Below are positions 1-6,419 of a stretch of DNA of 12,595 bases, piece by piece. The notes below the pieces were generated by a model. That model saw nothing but the letters and a program-made list of their open reading frames with translations, did not search any database and was not told where the DNA came from. This DNA is from DATCLS01 sp035265325 (GTDB taxonomy: Bacteria; Actinomycetota; Acidimicrobiia; Acidimicrobiales; VFJN01), in NCBI GenBank assembly GCA_035265325.1, contig DATFOS010000130.1:1-12595 (forward strand), in the 5' to 3' direction. The position numbers and the translations under genes are program-made. How positions within the stretch are numbered: the first letter of the stretch is position 1; the number at the start of each line of letters is the position of its first letter.

Positions 1-246
1 GCGCTCCGGCAGCCCCGGTCGCACGGACCCCTCGGCGATGCCGCCGTCCAACAACGCCGGGCCGCCCCACCGCGGGACCTACGAATCCGCACAAACCCGC
101 CCCGACAAGCCCACCAACCGGATCCTTCAGGGGCCGGGGCCGCGGCTCGCCGGTCCGACGTGCCGGCGAGCCCGCACGTGTCGATCGCGGTCCTTCGGGG
201 ACGAGGCCAATGGTCACGACCGAGGCGCAATCGGGATCGGGCTCGA
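1..246. other. Left-edge stretch without a supported gene
   Basis: Several reading frames stay open here because GC is high, but their translations are low-complexity (Pro, Arg, Gly, Ser) and no start has a convincing ribosome site. The only structure I can support is the hairpin at 144-172. The DNA is probably the 3' flank of the membrane-protein gene that ends at 247; a gene ending just left of the window cannot be excluded. Confidence 0.4.
144..172 (-). terminator. Candidate terminator hairpin after the lipoprotein/membrane-protein pair
   Basis: GGCTCGCCGG (144-153) and CCGGCGAGCC (163-172) form a perfect 10-bp stem with a 9-nt loop. It lies about 75 bp downstream of the stop codon of the minus-strand membrane-protein gene. 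There is no T tract, which is common for actinobacterial hairpin terminators. A smaller stem with the same arm sequence, GGCTCG/CGAGCC (240-245 and 254-259), brackets the stop codon itself. Confidence 0.45.
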
Positions 247-1434
247 TCAGAAGCGAGCCGGGGTGAGGTCGGTCGGGGGTTCGGTGGCGGCGGCCGCATC
301 CGGCACCGCCCGGGTGAGCCCGGCCTGCGCGGGGGTGAGTCCGGCCTGGGCCGAGGCATCGGGTAAGGCCGATCCGAGCGCCCTCCCCGCCGGTTCCGGC
401 TCGGTCCCGGCTGCGAGGTGCGGTCCGGCCGGTTCGGGCTGGACTCCCCCCGGGGGGTCGAGCTCCGCCGGGGCGAGCGGCGCCGGAGGGGGGCCGGCCG
501 GGAGGTCGTGGCCGGCCGCCCAGTGGCGGACCTTGCCCAACCACGCCGGCTCGCTGCCGTTGAGGTGCGCCCGGTGCTCCGTGTAGACGAGGTCGACGGC
601 CGTGGCGATGGTCGACGCCCGCGTCGTGAAGTCGTTGCGCCGGACCGCCAGGTCGGCCTCCGCGCGGACGAGGCGGCGGCCCGTGCGGGCCGTCGCTCGG
701 GTGCGCCAGCGCAGCGCCCGCTCGGAGGCGGCCAGGGCGTCCATCCGTGTGTTGGCGTGCAGGTACGACGCCGTGACCGCCACCACGGCGGCCGACGCCC
801 CGACGCCGAACATCACGGCCGCCAGCAGGAGCGACCCGTCCACCGCCCGCAGCGCCGCCATCCCCACCACGGTCGTGGCGAGGAAGCCGATGAGCAGCCG
901 CATCTTGGTCCGCTCGTGGCGTAGCGAGCCCTCGTCGACGACCTCCTTCTGCCGGCGGAGCAGGCGCCCGACCGTGTGTGCCGCTCCCATCTGCACGATC
1001 GCCACGAACAGGGCGAGCGCCTGCGTGATCCGGAGCGGGAGCAGGAGGACCTGCATCGCGCTGCGGTCCACCAGGTAGTCGGCGACCACGCAGATGGCGA
1101 GGATCACGGCCAGGCCGATCAGCCCGAGCGCCCGGCTGTGAGCGTCGTAGCCCGACCCCCGTGGCGACGGCGCCGTGCGGTGGACCTCGGCGTTGGCCTG
1201 TTCGGCCGCGTCGACGCGGCGCCGGGCCATCTCCATGCGGGCCTCGAGGGCCATGTACCGGGCGGTCGCCCGGCCGAGGCGGCGGACCGCCTTGTTCATC
1301 GGCCGCCGGTTGGTTGCCTGGATCTCGGCCAGGCGCGTGCGGACGTAGGCGTCGCGTGTGCGCTCCCGGTCCTCCCTCGAGGGGCCGGCCGGGACCCCGC
1401 TCCCGAAGCCGGGTCGGGTGAACATCGCAGTCAT
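247..1434 (-). CDS. Four-helix membrane protein with coiled-coil flanks, function unknown
   Basis: This 395-aa protein has no family I can name with confidence. An Arg/Glu-rich helical N-terminus (residues 19-85, likely coiled coil) precedes four hydrophobic segments at about 102-121, 129-156, 179-197 and 201-225. A second charged helical stretch (about 228-285) and a disordered Pro/Ala/Gly-rich tail from residue 311 follow; the tail holds a tandem AQAGLT repeat. The layout, membrane helices embedded in coiled coil, is loosely like DUF4407 proteins, but that is inference. The ATG at 1434 is preceded by AGGGGGA with a 6-nt spacer, inside the 15-bp gap after the lipoprotein stop, so the two genes are almost certainly co-transcribed and translationally close. 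Leu357 is encoded by TTA, the only in-frame TTA I found in the window's genes. A role at the membrane together with the VWA-like lipoprotein is likely. Confidence 0.8.
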   Translation of the reverse strand: MTAMFTRPGFGSGVPAGPSREDRERTRDAYVRTRLAEIQATNRRPMNKAVRRLGRATARYMALEARMEMARRRVDAAEQANAEVHRTAPSPRGSGYDAHSRALGLIGLAVILAICVVADYLVDRSAMQVLLLPLRITQALALFVAIVQMGAAHTVGRLLRRQKEVVDEGSLRHERTKMRLLIGFLATTVVGMAALRAVDGSLLLAAVMFGVGASAAVVAVTASYLHANTRMDALAASERALRWRTRATARTGRRLVRAEADLAVRRNDFTTRASTIATAVDLVYTEHRAHLNGSEPAWLGKVRHWAAGHDLPAGPPPAPLAPAELDPPGGVQPEPAGPHLAAGTEPEPAGRALGSALPDASAQAGLTPAQAGLTRAVPDAAAATEPPTDLTPARF

Positions 1435-1449
1435 GTCATCTCCCCCTGG

Positions 1450-2322
1450 TCATGTGTCCGTCGTCGGTCCGAGCACGGTGGGGCCGAAGGCCTGGAGCGA
1501 GCCGCCGCCCCGCTCGACCACGGCCGTCCAGAAGGCCTCGAGGAGGCCGACGTCCACCGGGGTGGGCTCGCCGCCGGGCATGACGCCCGCGCCGAGGAAG
1601 TAGGCGTCCGTCCCCGTGAGATCGGGGACCCTCCCGGCGAAGCAGGACGTGATGGCCGCCTCGACGTCGGCCAACGGCGGCCGGGTCATCGTGCAGGGCG
1701 GGATGGTGCTGATGGCGTCCGACAGCACGGCGAGCCCCCGCCAGACGCTGTCCCCGCCTCCGGCGCCACCGCCCGCACCGGCCGCTTGGACCTCGCCACC
1801 GCTGCCGCCGGCTCCGCCGGCGTCCCGCGTGTCGCCGAGCGTTCCCGCCGCCCAGGCCACGGCCCCGGCGACGTCGCTACCCCGGGACGACCGGCCCGCC
1901 GCCGAGGCGAACAGGTCGTCGACGTCCCGGGCCAGTTCGGCCCGAGCGTCGTCGAGCAGCTTCTCGGCCAGGACGTCGTTGCCCTGCGCCGCGGCCCGGT
2001 CGAAGTCGGCTCCGCCGCGGGGCTCGGGGTCGACGAGGGCGGCGTCGTCGATGGCGGCGAGCACGACCTCGGCGTCGTGCGCGATGGCCAGTGGGACGAC
2101 GACGTCGGTGATGTGACGCCGTTGGGCGGCCTCCTCGAGGAGTCCGCTGGGTGTGAGGTCCGCCAGGACGACCAGGAGGGCGTCGCTGGGCTCCGGTTCC
2201 GATTCGGCGAGCCCGCACCCGCCGAGTCCGGTGACGGCCAGGCTGGTGGCCAGCACCGAGGCCACCATGAATCCGACCCGCCGATGAGTGAAGTAGGGTT
2301 CCGTCGTTGCGTTGCAGGGCAC
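1450..2322 (-). CDS. Predicted VWA-like lipoprotein with MIDAS motif
   Basis: This is a 290-aa secreted protein. His-Arg-Arg followed by a hydrophobic stretch (residues 17-33) ends in the lipobox LGGC with Cys36, so the mature protein is probably lipid-anchored outside the membrane. The rest follows a von Willebrand A fold: beta strand LLVVLADLTPS (49-59) carrying a D-x-T-x-S MIDAS (Asp55, Thr57, Ser59), strand VVLAAID (87-92), GSDVAGAV (148-155) at the position of the usual GTD motif, strand LAVLSDA (198-203) with Asp202 as the third MIDAS element, and a final strand and helix AYFLGAG...LLEAFWTAVV (240-269). A Gly/Ala-rich linker (163-190) interrupts the fold. The fold is inferred from motif order, not from a search. 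The GTG start at 2322 has AGGGGGG seven bases upstream; ATG at 2268 is an alternative but would lose the Arg-Arg. It is the first gene of a pair with the membrane protein. Metal-dependent ligand binding is the family expectation; the ligand is unknown. Confidence 0.75.
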   Translation of the reverse strand: MPCNATTEPYFTHRRVGFMVASVLATSLAVTGLGGCGLAESEPEPSDALLVVLADLTPSGLLEEAAQRRHITDVVVPLAIAHDAEVVLAAIDDAALVDPEPRGGADFDRAAAQGNDVLAEKLLDDARAELARDVDDLFASAAGRSSRGSDVAGAVAWAAGTLGDTRDAGGAGGSGGEVQAAGAGGGAGGGDSVWRGLAVLSDAISTIPPCTMTRPPLADVEAAITSCFAGRVPDLTGTDAYFLGAGVMPGGEPTPVDVGLLEAFWTAVVERGGGSLQAFGPTVLGPTTDT

Positions 2323-2441
2323 TGCCTAACCCCCCTACCTAGGTGTTACCTACCGTTACCTACGGTGGCCACCATGCCCACCTACCTCCTACATACATGC
2401 CTACATAGGGTTACAGTTCCCCTACGACTCGAAGCAGCTCG
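2323..2441. promoter_or_regulatory. Divergent promoter region with CCTAC repeat array
   Basis: The only spacer between the minus-strand lipoprotein gene and the plus-strand HTH gene. CCTAC occurs seven times in the same orientation, starting at 2334, 2349, 2359, 2381, 2388, 2400 and 2421. Two copies sit in exact GTTACCTAC nonamers (2345-2353 and 2355-2363) spaced by one helical turn, and the palindrome CCTAGG lies at 2338-2343. An inverse copy (GTAGG, 2293-2297) falls inside the lipoprotein gene. The stretch is visibly less GC-rich than its surroundings. It probably holds both divergent promoters and the binding sites of the adjacent HTH protein. I could not place -35/-10 boxes confidently. 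Confidence 0.6.
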
Positions 2442-3662
2442 ATGCCCGTCATGCAGGAACACGCCTTCGGCCACATGCTCCGGTCCATGCGCGAGCAGCG
2501 CGAGGCGACACAGGCCGACGTGGCGGAGGCAGTCCGAGTCAGCCGGGCGACGATCGCCCAGTGGGAGGGCGGACGGCACCTGCCGTCACCGGATCGGGTC
2601 CGCTCCCTCGATGCCTTCCTCCACGCCGACGGGGCCCTCACCCGCCTCGCCGACCGAGAACGCGAAGGCCCCTCCCGCCCCGGCGATCAAGCCGAGCCGG
2701 CGGGCCGACTCACGCTCCTCGACATCGTCCGCCGCGCCGAGGCCGCCCTCCTGGAGCGGCTGCAGTACGACGAGACCGGCAAGCCGATCGGCTGGTGCCA
2801 GGATCTCCAGAAGCACTACGAAGCGACGCCCGTATCGACCGCCTTCGGAATCAGGACTGCAGTGCTGATCGACGAGTCCTCGAAGACGACGCTCGGCGCG
2901 CTCGGCGACATCCTGCGACGGATGCGCATGTCCGCCGAGGGGTGGGGCGCTCGCACGCAGAAGGTCCCTCGGCCGGAGGCGATCGCCGTCGTCATCGACG
3001 CCCTGGTGCGGGTCGGCCCCGTGCCGGACTTGGACGAGGCCGTCGGGATGCTTCGCAACAGCTTTGACGAGGTCGCCCGTCAGCGTCCGGCCATCATCAC
3101 GACAGTCCTGGAGACGGTGATCGACCTACGGCCGCGCTCGGATTTCGCCGCCGAGCTGATACGGATACTTCTCGCGAGCCGGCGCCCGTGCGACGGTGTG
3201 CTGCTCTGGGTCGAGAAGAACGAGGACGAGCTCGTGTCCCCGGAACCGTCGGTCCTGCACACGGCCCGTTCGGTCAGCGTCCTTGCCAGGGCCACGTCGA
3301 TGGGTGTCGTTCCCGCTGACCTCGAGGACCCGGTCGCCGAGGCGCTGGAGCCGAGCGTCCGCTGGCTGCGCGGCCAGACCCGCTTCGAGAACATCGTGGA
3401 GATCGTCATCCGGCGGACCCGCACAGGCAACGAGATCCTCGACCTCCGACACTTCACGCCGGCCTGGGTGGTCCGAGCACTCGTGCTCGCCGGCGAGTCC
3501 CCGAGTCACCCGACCGTCGTCAGTGCTGTCCGCGAAGTGCGGGGGGCCTTCGACGAGGACCACGGCCTCTGGGTCTGGCGCAACGGCGACCTCCCCATCT
3601 GGATGACCTTCGATGCGGTCGCTGCGCTGCGCCTTGCCGCCCTCGCCGCTTTCGTCCCCTGA
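2442..3662 (+). CDS. XRE-family HTH protein with long helical C-terminal domain
   Basis: This 406-aa protein starts with a Cro/C1-type helix-turn-helix (residues about 8-62; QADVAEAVRVSRATIAQWEGG contains both DNA-binding helices). The remaining ~340 residues are unusual for a small repressor: they are helical and contain two related motifs, GWGAR...RPEAIAVVIDAL (about 167-188) and GLWVWRNG...WMTFDAVAAL (about 375-396). The spacing Gly-Trp, Pro, Glu/Asp-Ala, Ala-Leu resembles repeats of alpha/alpha-toroid folds (terpenoid cyclase/prenyltransferase type), so it may be a ligand-sensing toroid; this is inference. The start codon lacks a clear Shine-Dalgarno; ATG at 2451 is the alternative. The cupin gene begins 36 bp downstream, so they are likely one transcript. 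The CCTAC array immediately upstream suggests autoregulation and control of the divergent lipoprotein operon. Confidence 0.8.
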   Translation: MPVMQEHAFGHMLRSMREQREATQADVAEAVRVSRATIAQWEGGRHLPSPDRVRSLDAFLHADGALTRLADREREGPSRPGDQAEPAGRLTLLDIVRRAEAALLERLQYDETGKPIGWCQDLQKHYEATPVSTAFGIRTAVLIDESSKTTLGALGDILRRMRMSAEGWGARTQKVPRPEAIAVVIDALVRVGPVPDLDEAVGMLRNSFDEVARQRPAIITTVLETVIDLRPRSDFAAELIRILLASRRPCDGVLLWVEKNEDELVSPEPSVLHTARSVSVLARATSMGVVPADLEDPVAEALEPSVRWLRGQTRFENIVEIVIRRTRTGNEILDLRHFTPAWVVRALVLAGESPSHPTVVSAVREVRGAFDEDHGLWVWRNGDLPIWMTFDAVAALRLAALAAFVP

Positions 3663-3698
3663 GGGCTACAGCCCCATAGCAGTGCTGGGAGAACAACG

Positions 3699-4409
3699 AT
3701 GTTCGACTCACCCACCGTCGCCCCACTGGCGGTGGAAGACCGCGGTCACTCCGGCCCGACGGCCGCGTCGGTCCGTTCGCGCAGGCCTTGGCGGGACGAC
3801 TTCGTGGTCCAGGCCACGCGTTTCCTCCAAAGGATCGACCTGGCTCAGGCCCTGGCCATGGCCGGCGCGGTGAAGGGCTACTGGCACCCGACCGGCTTCA
3901 TGGCGTTTCACACCAGATGGTCGTTCGAGGGCATGCCGGTCCGGGTGCACTGTTGGCCTCGGGGCGCCCGCCCCGTCGAGGACCGTCATCCTCCGCTGCA
4001 CGACCACATGTGGCCGCTGGCGTCGAAGGTGCTCACCGGGACCTACTCGGAGACCGTCTACGCGCTGGACGACGTGCCCGGCGGTGAGTACGCCCACTAC
4101 TCGGTCGAGTACCACACTCGCGACGACGCCACGGTCTTCGACGACGGGCGTCGGTGCCAAGCGCTACCCGTCGTGACGAGCGTGTGTGTGCCGGGTGAGG
4201 TCCATCACCTGGAGGCCGGCGTCTTCCACGAGACCACGATCCCCGAGAGCCAGCGGGTGGTCACGGTGATGGTCACCGGCCAGCGGGAGATGGACTCGTG
4301 CAGCCTCGTCGGCCTCCCCGGATTCCCCACCCGCCGCCGCGTCCGCCGCTCGGTCACGCCCGCCGAGTTGGCGAGAGCAATCGACGGTTTGCCGGCTTCT
4401 TCGCGCTGA
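3699..4409 (+). CDS. Cupin-fold protein of unknown function
   Basis: This 236-aa protein is probably a cytoplasmic single-domain cupin; no signal peptide is seen. The first cupin motif is HPPLHDHMW...GTYSETVY, offering His101, His103 and Glu118 as metal ligands. The second is VPGEVHHL...VFHET (about 164-179), offering His170 or His177. The arrangement recalls cysteine-dioxygenase-like and other metal-binding cupins, but I cannot name a substrate. Ahead of the barrel is a helical N-terminal part (about 30-58). Translation is well supported by GGGAG at 3687-3691, seven bases before the ATG. It follows the HTH gene by 36 bp in the same orientation, so it probably acts in the same pathway, for example modifying or sensing a small molecule read by the HTH protein's C-terminal domain. 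Confidence 0.75.
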   Translation: MFDSPTVAPLAVEDRGHSGPTAASVRSRRPWRDDFVVQATRFLQRIDLAQALAMAGAVKGYWHPTGFMAFHTRWSFEGMPVRVHCWPRGARPVEDRHPPLHDHMWPLASKVLTGTYSETVYALDDVPGGEYAHYSVEYHTRDDATVFDDGRRCQALPVVTSVCVPGEVHHLEAGVFHETTIPESQRVVTVMVTGQREMDSCSLVGLPGFPTRRRVRRSVTPAELARAIDGLPASSR

Positions 4410-4487
4410 GCGCCGCACCGCCTCCCCTCGATCAACGGGCCCTCGTAGGGGCACAGAGGCCGCGGCCGACGGGACCCGATACGGCGG

Positions 4488-4493
4488 TACCGT
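4488..4493 (+). promoter_or_regulatory. -10 box of a leaderless globin promoter
   Basis: TACCGT fits the actinobacterial TANNNT -10 consensus and ends six bases before the GTG at 4500, which places the transcription start at or next to the start codon. There is no Shine-Dalgarno before this GTG, consistent with a leaderless mRNA. The -35 region (about 4465-4470, GCCGAC) is weak. Confidence 0.5.
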
Positions 4494-4499
4494 GCCGGC

Positions 4500-4976
4500 G
4501 TGGGTACGGATGAGGCGGCGACGCCGTCGCTGTATGAGTGGGCCGGCGGGCGACCGGCGATCGAGGCGCTCATCGACGCCTTCTACGACCGGGTCGAGGG
4601 CGACGACCTGTTGTCGCCGCTGTTCCCCGGTGGCGTGAGCGCCGAGCACCGGGACCACGTGACGTCCTGGTGGAGCGAGGTCTTCGGCGGTCCGGCCATG
4701 TACACCGACGAGCACGGTGGCTACGAACACATGCTGGCCAAACACCGGCACCTCGGGATCAGCGCCGACCAGCGGTTCCGCTTCGCCTCGACGATGAGCC
4801 TGGCCGCCGACGACGCCGGCCTGCCGGACGACCCCGAGTTCCGCTCGGCGCTCGTGGCCTACCTCGAATGGGGCACCCGCCTCGCCTTCGCCAACTCGCA
4901 GCCCGACGCCCAGGTCGTCGCGCACGCCCCCGTGCCGCGTTGGGGCTGGGGCGAGGCCCCGCCCTACCGGCCCTGA
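4500..4976 (+). CDS. Group II truncated haemoglobin
   Basis: This 158-aa protein is a truncated (2-on-2) globin related to mycobacterial trHbO. Landmarks are LYEWAGG (11-17, start of helix A/B region), AFYDRV with Tyr29 at B10, SPLF with Phe42 at CD1, GGP (63-65), the proximal haem ligand His82 in AKHRHLGIS, and the closing YLEWGTRLA. It should bind haem and O2/NO in the cytosol; roles in oxygen handling or NO/peroxide defence are known for the family. Aligned by eye to M. tuberculosis trHbO, the G8 position, normally Trp in groups II and III, is Phe95, and CD1 is Phe instead of Tyr. A Pro/Trp-rich C-terminal tail extends about 30 residues past the fold. The GTG start is supported by the leaderless promoter. 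Its 3' end overlaps the convergent acetyltransferase gene by 13 bp. Confidence 0.9.
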   Translation: MGTDEAATPSLYEWAGGRPAIEALIDAFYDRVEGDDLLSPLFPGGVSAEHRDHVTSWWSEVFGGPAMYTDEHGGYEHMLAKHRHLGISADQRFRFASTMSLAADDAGLPDDPEFRSALVAYLEWGTRLAFANSQPDAQVVAHAPVPRWGWGEAPPYRP

Positions 4977-5431
4977 CCGCCGCCGAGGTACATCCGGAAC
5001 CCCTCGGCCTCGGCGGTGAAGCCCATCCACCGGTAGAAGTCGTGAGCGCCGTCGGTGGCATGGCGCTTGTGGGTCACGACCTGGACCTTCCGGCAGGACT
5101 GCCGCTGCAGGTCCGCCAGGGCGGCGGCGACGAGCGCCCGCCCGACGCCCCGACGCCGGTGGGACTCGGCGACGACCATGGCCTCGAGCAGGGCGCTGGG
5201 ATGCTGGTCGTACCCCAGGTTCGGATACACGATCGCGGTCACCGTTCCGACCACCACGGCGTCGACCTCGGCCACCCAGCAGCACATCCCCTCGTGCCCG
5301 AGCATGGCAACCCAACTCGCCCGCTGCCGCTCGGTCACCGCCGAAACCGGGAGTCCCGGTTGCCGCTCGAGCAACCGGACGACGCCGAGCAGGTCGCGGT
5401 CCTGCGCCGGCCGCACGACGCACCCCTCCAC
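4964..5431 (-). CDS. GNAT-family N-acetyltransferase
   Basis: A 155-aa GCN5-related acetyltransferase, which transfers acetyl from acetyl-CoA to an amine on an unknown substrate in the cytosol. Motif A is clear: a beta strand LEAMVVAESH followed by RRRGVGRAL (about 92-100), the R/Q-x-x-G-x-G/A pyrophosphate loop. The C-terminal motif HDFYRWMGF (about 130-138) is the usual motif B tyrosine region. A longer frame is open to 5530, but the extra N-terminus looks non-coding. The GTG at 5431 has GGGGAG at an ideal 7-nt spacing; GTG at 5437 is a second option, sitting a few bases after the predicted transcription start given by TACGGT at 5452-5447. It is convergent with the globin and overlaps its last 13 bp, so the two are not co-transcribed. 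Confidence 0.88.
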   Translation of the reverse strand: MEGCVVRPAQDRDLLGVVRLLERQPGLPVSAVTERQRASWVAMLGHEGMCCWVAEVDAVVVGTVTAIVYPNLGYDQHPSALLEAMVVAESHRRRGVGRALVAAALADLQRQSCRKVQVVTHKRHATDGAHDFYRWMGFTAEAEGFRMYLGGGQGR

Positions 5432-5787
5432 GGTCACGCTCCCCGACCGTACCGATGCGTCGACCGGCGTGGACCGCGGCCGCCATCCCCAGATGAAGGG
5501 CACGACTGGACAGACGGCGGAGCGCGTCAAGTAATGCTCGAGTCGACGAAAGCCGGGCGCCGCTGGGCGCGATGGCTCGGATGGCCGGACGGTGGCGGCG
5601 GGCTGTCAGGTTTGGGCGCGGGCCGCAACCGTGGTGGCGGTGCCGTATGTGACGATCGCCTTGGTGGCGGCTCCGCGTGCGCGGTGACAGGGAGTCTCAT
5701 CGTCGCCTCTCGGGTTGTACGCTGCCGTATAACCAGCTCCGTTATACGGTGACGTATAGGCGTCGCGCAACCGAGGTGGACTAGACC
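5432..5787. other. Spacer between GNAT and TetR genes, with possible gene remnant
   Basis: About 356 bp without an intact recognisable gene. The left end holds the GNAT promoter and the right end the TetR operator. On the minus strand, an ATG at 5700 with GAGAGG upstream opens a 57-codon Pro-rich frame to 5527 whose codon use looks poor. In the neighbouring frame, about 20 codons ending at a TGA (5606-5608) have strongly GC-biased third positions and a more protein-like product (AATKAIVTYGTAT...). This suggests a short gene broken by a frameshift, divergent from the TetR gene, but it is too short to be sure. Confidence 0.3.
5718..5756. promoter_or_regulatory. Probable TetR operator dyad
   Basis: CCGTATAAC (5725-5733) and GTTATACGG (5741-5749) are a perfect 9-bp inverted repeat around a 7-bp spacer. 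Symmetric outer arms TACG (5718-5721) and CGTA (5753-5756) extend the dyad to 39 bp centred on 5737. It lies 31 bp before the TetR start codon, and the right arm overlaps a TACGGT -10-like hexamer (5745-5750), so binding would block transcription. Dyads of this kind upstream of their own gene are typical TetR operators. Confidence 0.75.
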
Positions 5788-6375
5788 GTGGCGGCACGAC
5801 GAACCCCCCGCGAGAAGTGGATCGAGGAAGGCCTGCGGGCGTTGGCCGACGCCGGCCCGGACGCCGTGCGGATCGAGTCGCTCGCCAAGGCGCTCGGCGT
5901 GACGAAGGGCGGGTTCTACGGCTACTTCGCCGACCGTCACGCGCTGCTGGAGGCCATGCTCGACACCTGGGAGCGCGAGGCCGTCGACGAGGTGCTCCAG
6001 CAGGTCGAGCACGTGGAGGGCGACGCCCGGGACCGGGTCCGGTTGGCCGGGCAGCTCACGTTCCCCCACGGGCGCCTGCTGAACATCGACCTGGCCATCC
6101 GCGCGTGGGCCCGCCGCGACGAACTCGTCGCCGACCGCCTCCGTCGAGTGGACAACCGACGCATGCAGCTGGCACGCGAGATGATCGGCACGTTCTGTGC
6201 CGATCCCGACGAGGTCGAGGCCCGCAGCCTGCTGGCCTTCTGCCTGGCCATCGGCCACCACTTCCTGGCCGCCGAGCACCCCGGCCGGAACCCGGCCGAT
6301 GTCCGCGCCCGCGCGGCCGACCTCATCCTCGACGTCGCACCCGGTAGCGGCTCCGGCGACCCCGACCCACGCTAG
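5788..6375 (+). CDS. TetR-family transcriptional regulator
   Basis: A 195-aa protein of normal TetR length. The N-terminal DNA-binding domain is typical: WIEEGLRALADAGPDAVRIESLAKALGV, then TKGGFYGYFADRHALLEAML (about residues 39-58), where the turn and recognition helix end in the family signature F/Y-x-Y-F. The C-terminal helical ligand-binding part (about 65-185) is unremarkable and gives no clue to the effector. The GTG start is fixed by GAGGTGG (5773-5779) at an 8-nt spacing. The 39-bp dyad upstream indicates autorepression. The nearest possible targets are the sulfotransferase gene downstream and whatever is or was encoded on the opposite strand at 5527-5700. Confidence 0.92.
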   Translation: MAARRTPREKWIEEGLRALADAGPDAVRIESLAKALGVTKGGFYGYFADRHALLEAMLDTWEREAVDEVLQQVEHVEGDARDRVRLAGQLTFPHGRLLNIDLAIRAWARRDELVADRLRRVDNRRMQLAREMIGTFCADPDEVEARSLLAFCLAIGHHFLAAEHPGRNPADVRARAADLILDVAPGSGSGDPDPR

Positions 6376-6398
6376 GCGCGGCCCTCGGCGGCCGTACC

Positions 6399-6419
6399 CG
6401 ACGCCTGCCCCCGGCGTCG
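6399..6419 (+). terminator. Candidate terminator after the TetR gene
   Basis: CGACGCC (6399-6405) and GGCGTCG (6413-6419) form a perfect 7-bp stem with a 7-nt loop 24 bp after the TetR stop. A smaller CGGCC/GGCCG stem (6379-6383 and 6390-6394) precedes it. No T tract. The rest of the 259-bp spacer to the sulfotransferase gene shows no gene and no clear promoter. Confidence 0.4.

Noticed and set aside
2334..2425. CCTAC repeats as a CRISPR array or replication iterons
   Set aside because: Units are only 5-9 bp with irregular spacing, there are no spacers of constant length and no cas or replication-initiator gene nearby; an operator array fits better.
976..2868. 630-codon open frame on the plus strand
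   Set aside because: Antisense to the lipoprotein and membrane-protein genes and then out of frame with the HTH gene; composition is Arg/Gly/Pro-rich with no domain. A by-product of high GC.
4164..5486. 440-codon minus-strand frame across cupin, globin and GNAT genes
   Set aside because: Overlaps three recognisable genes in other frames and shows no domain of its own.
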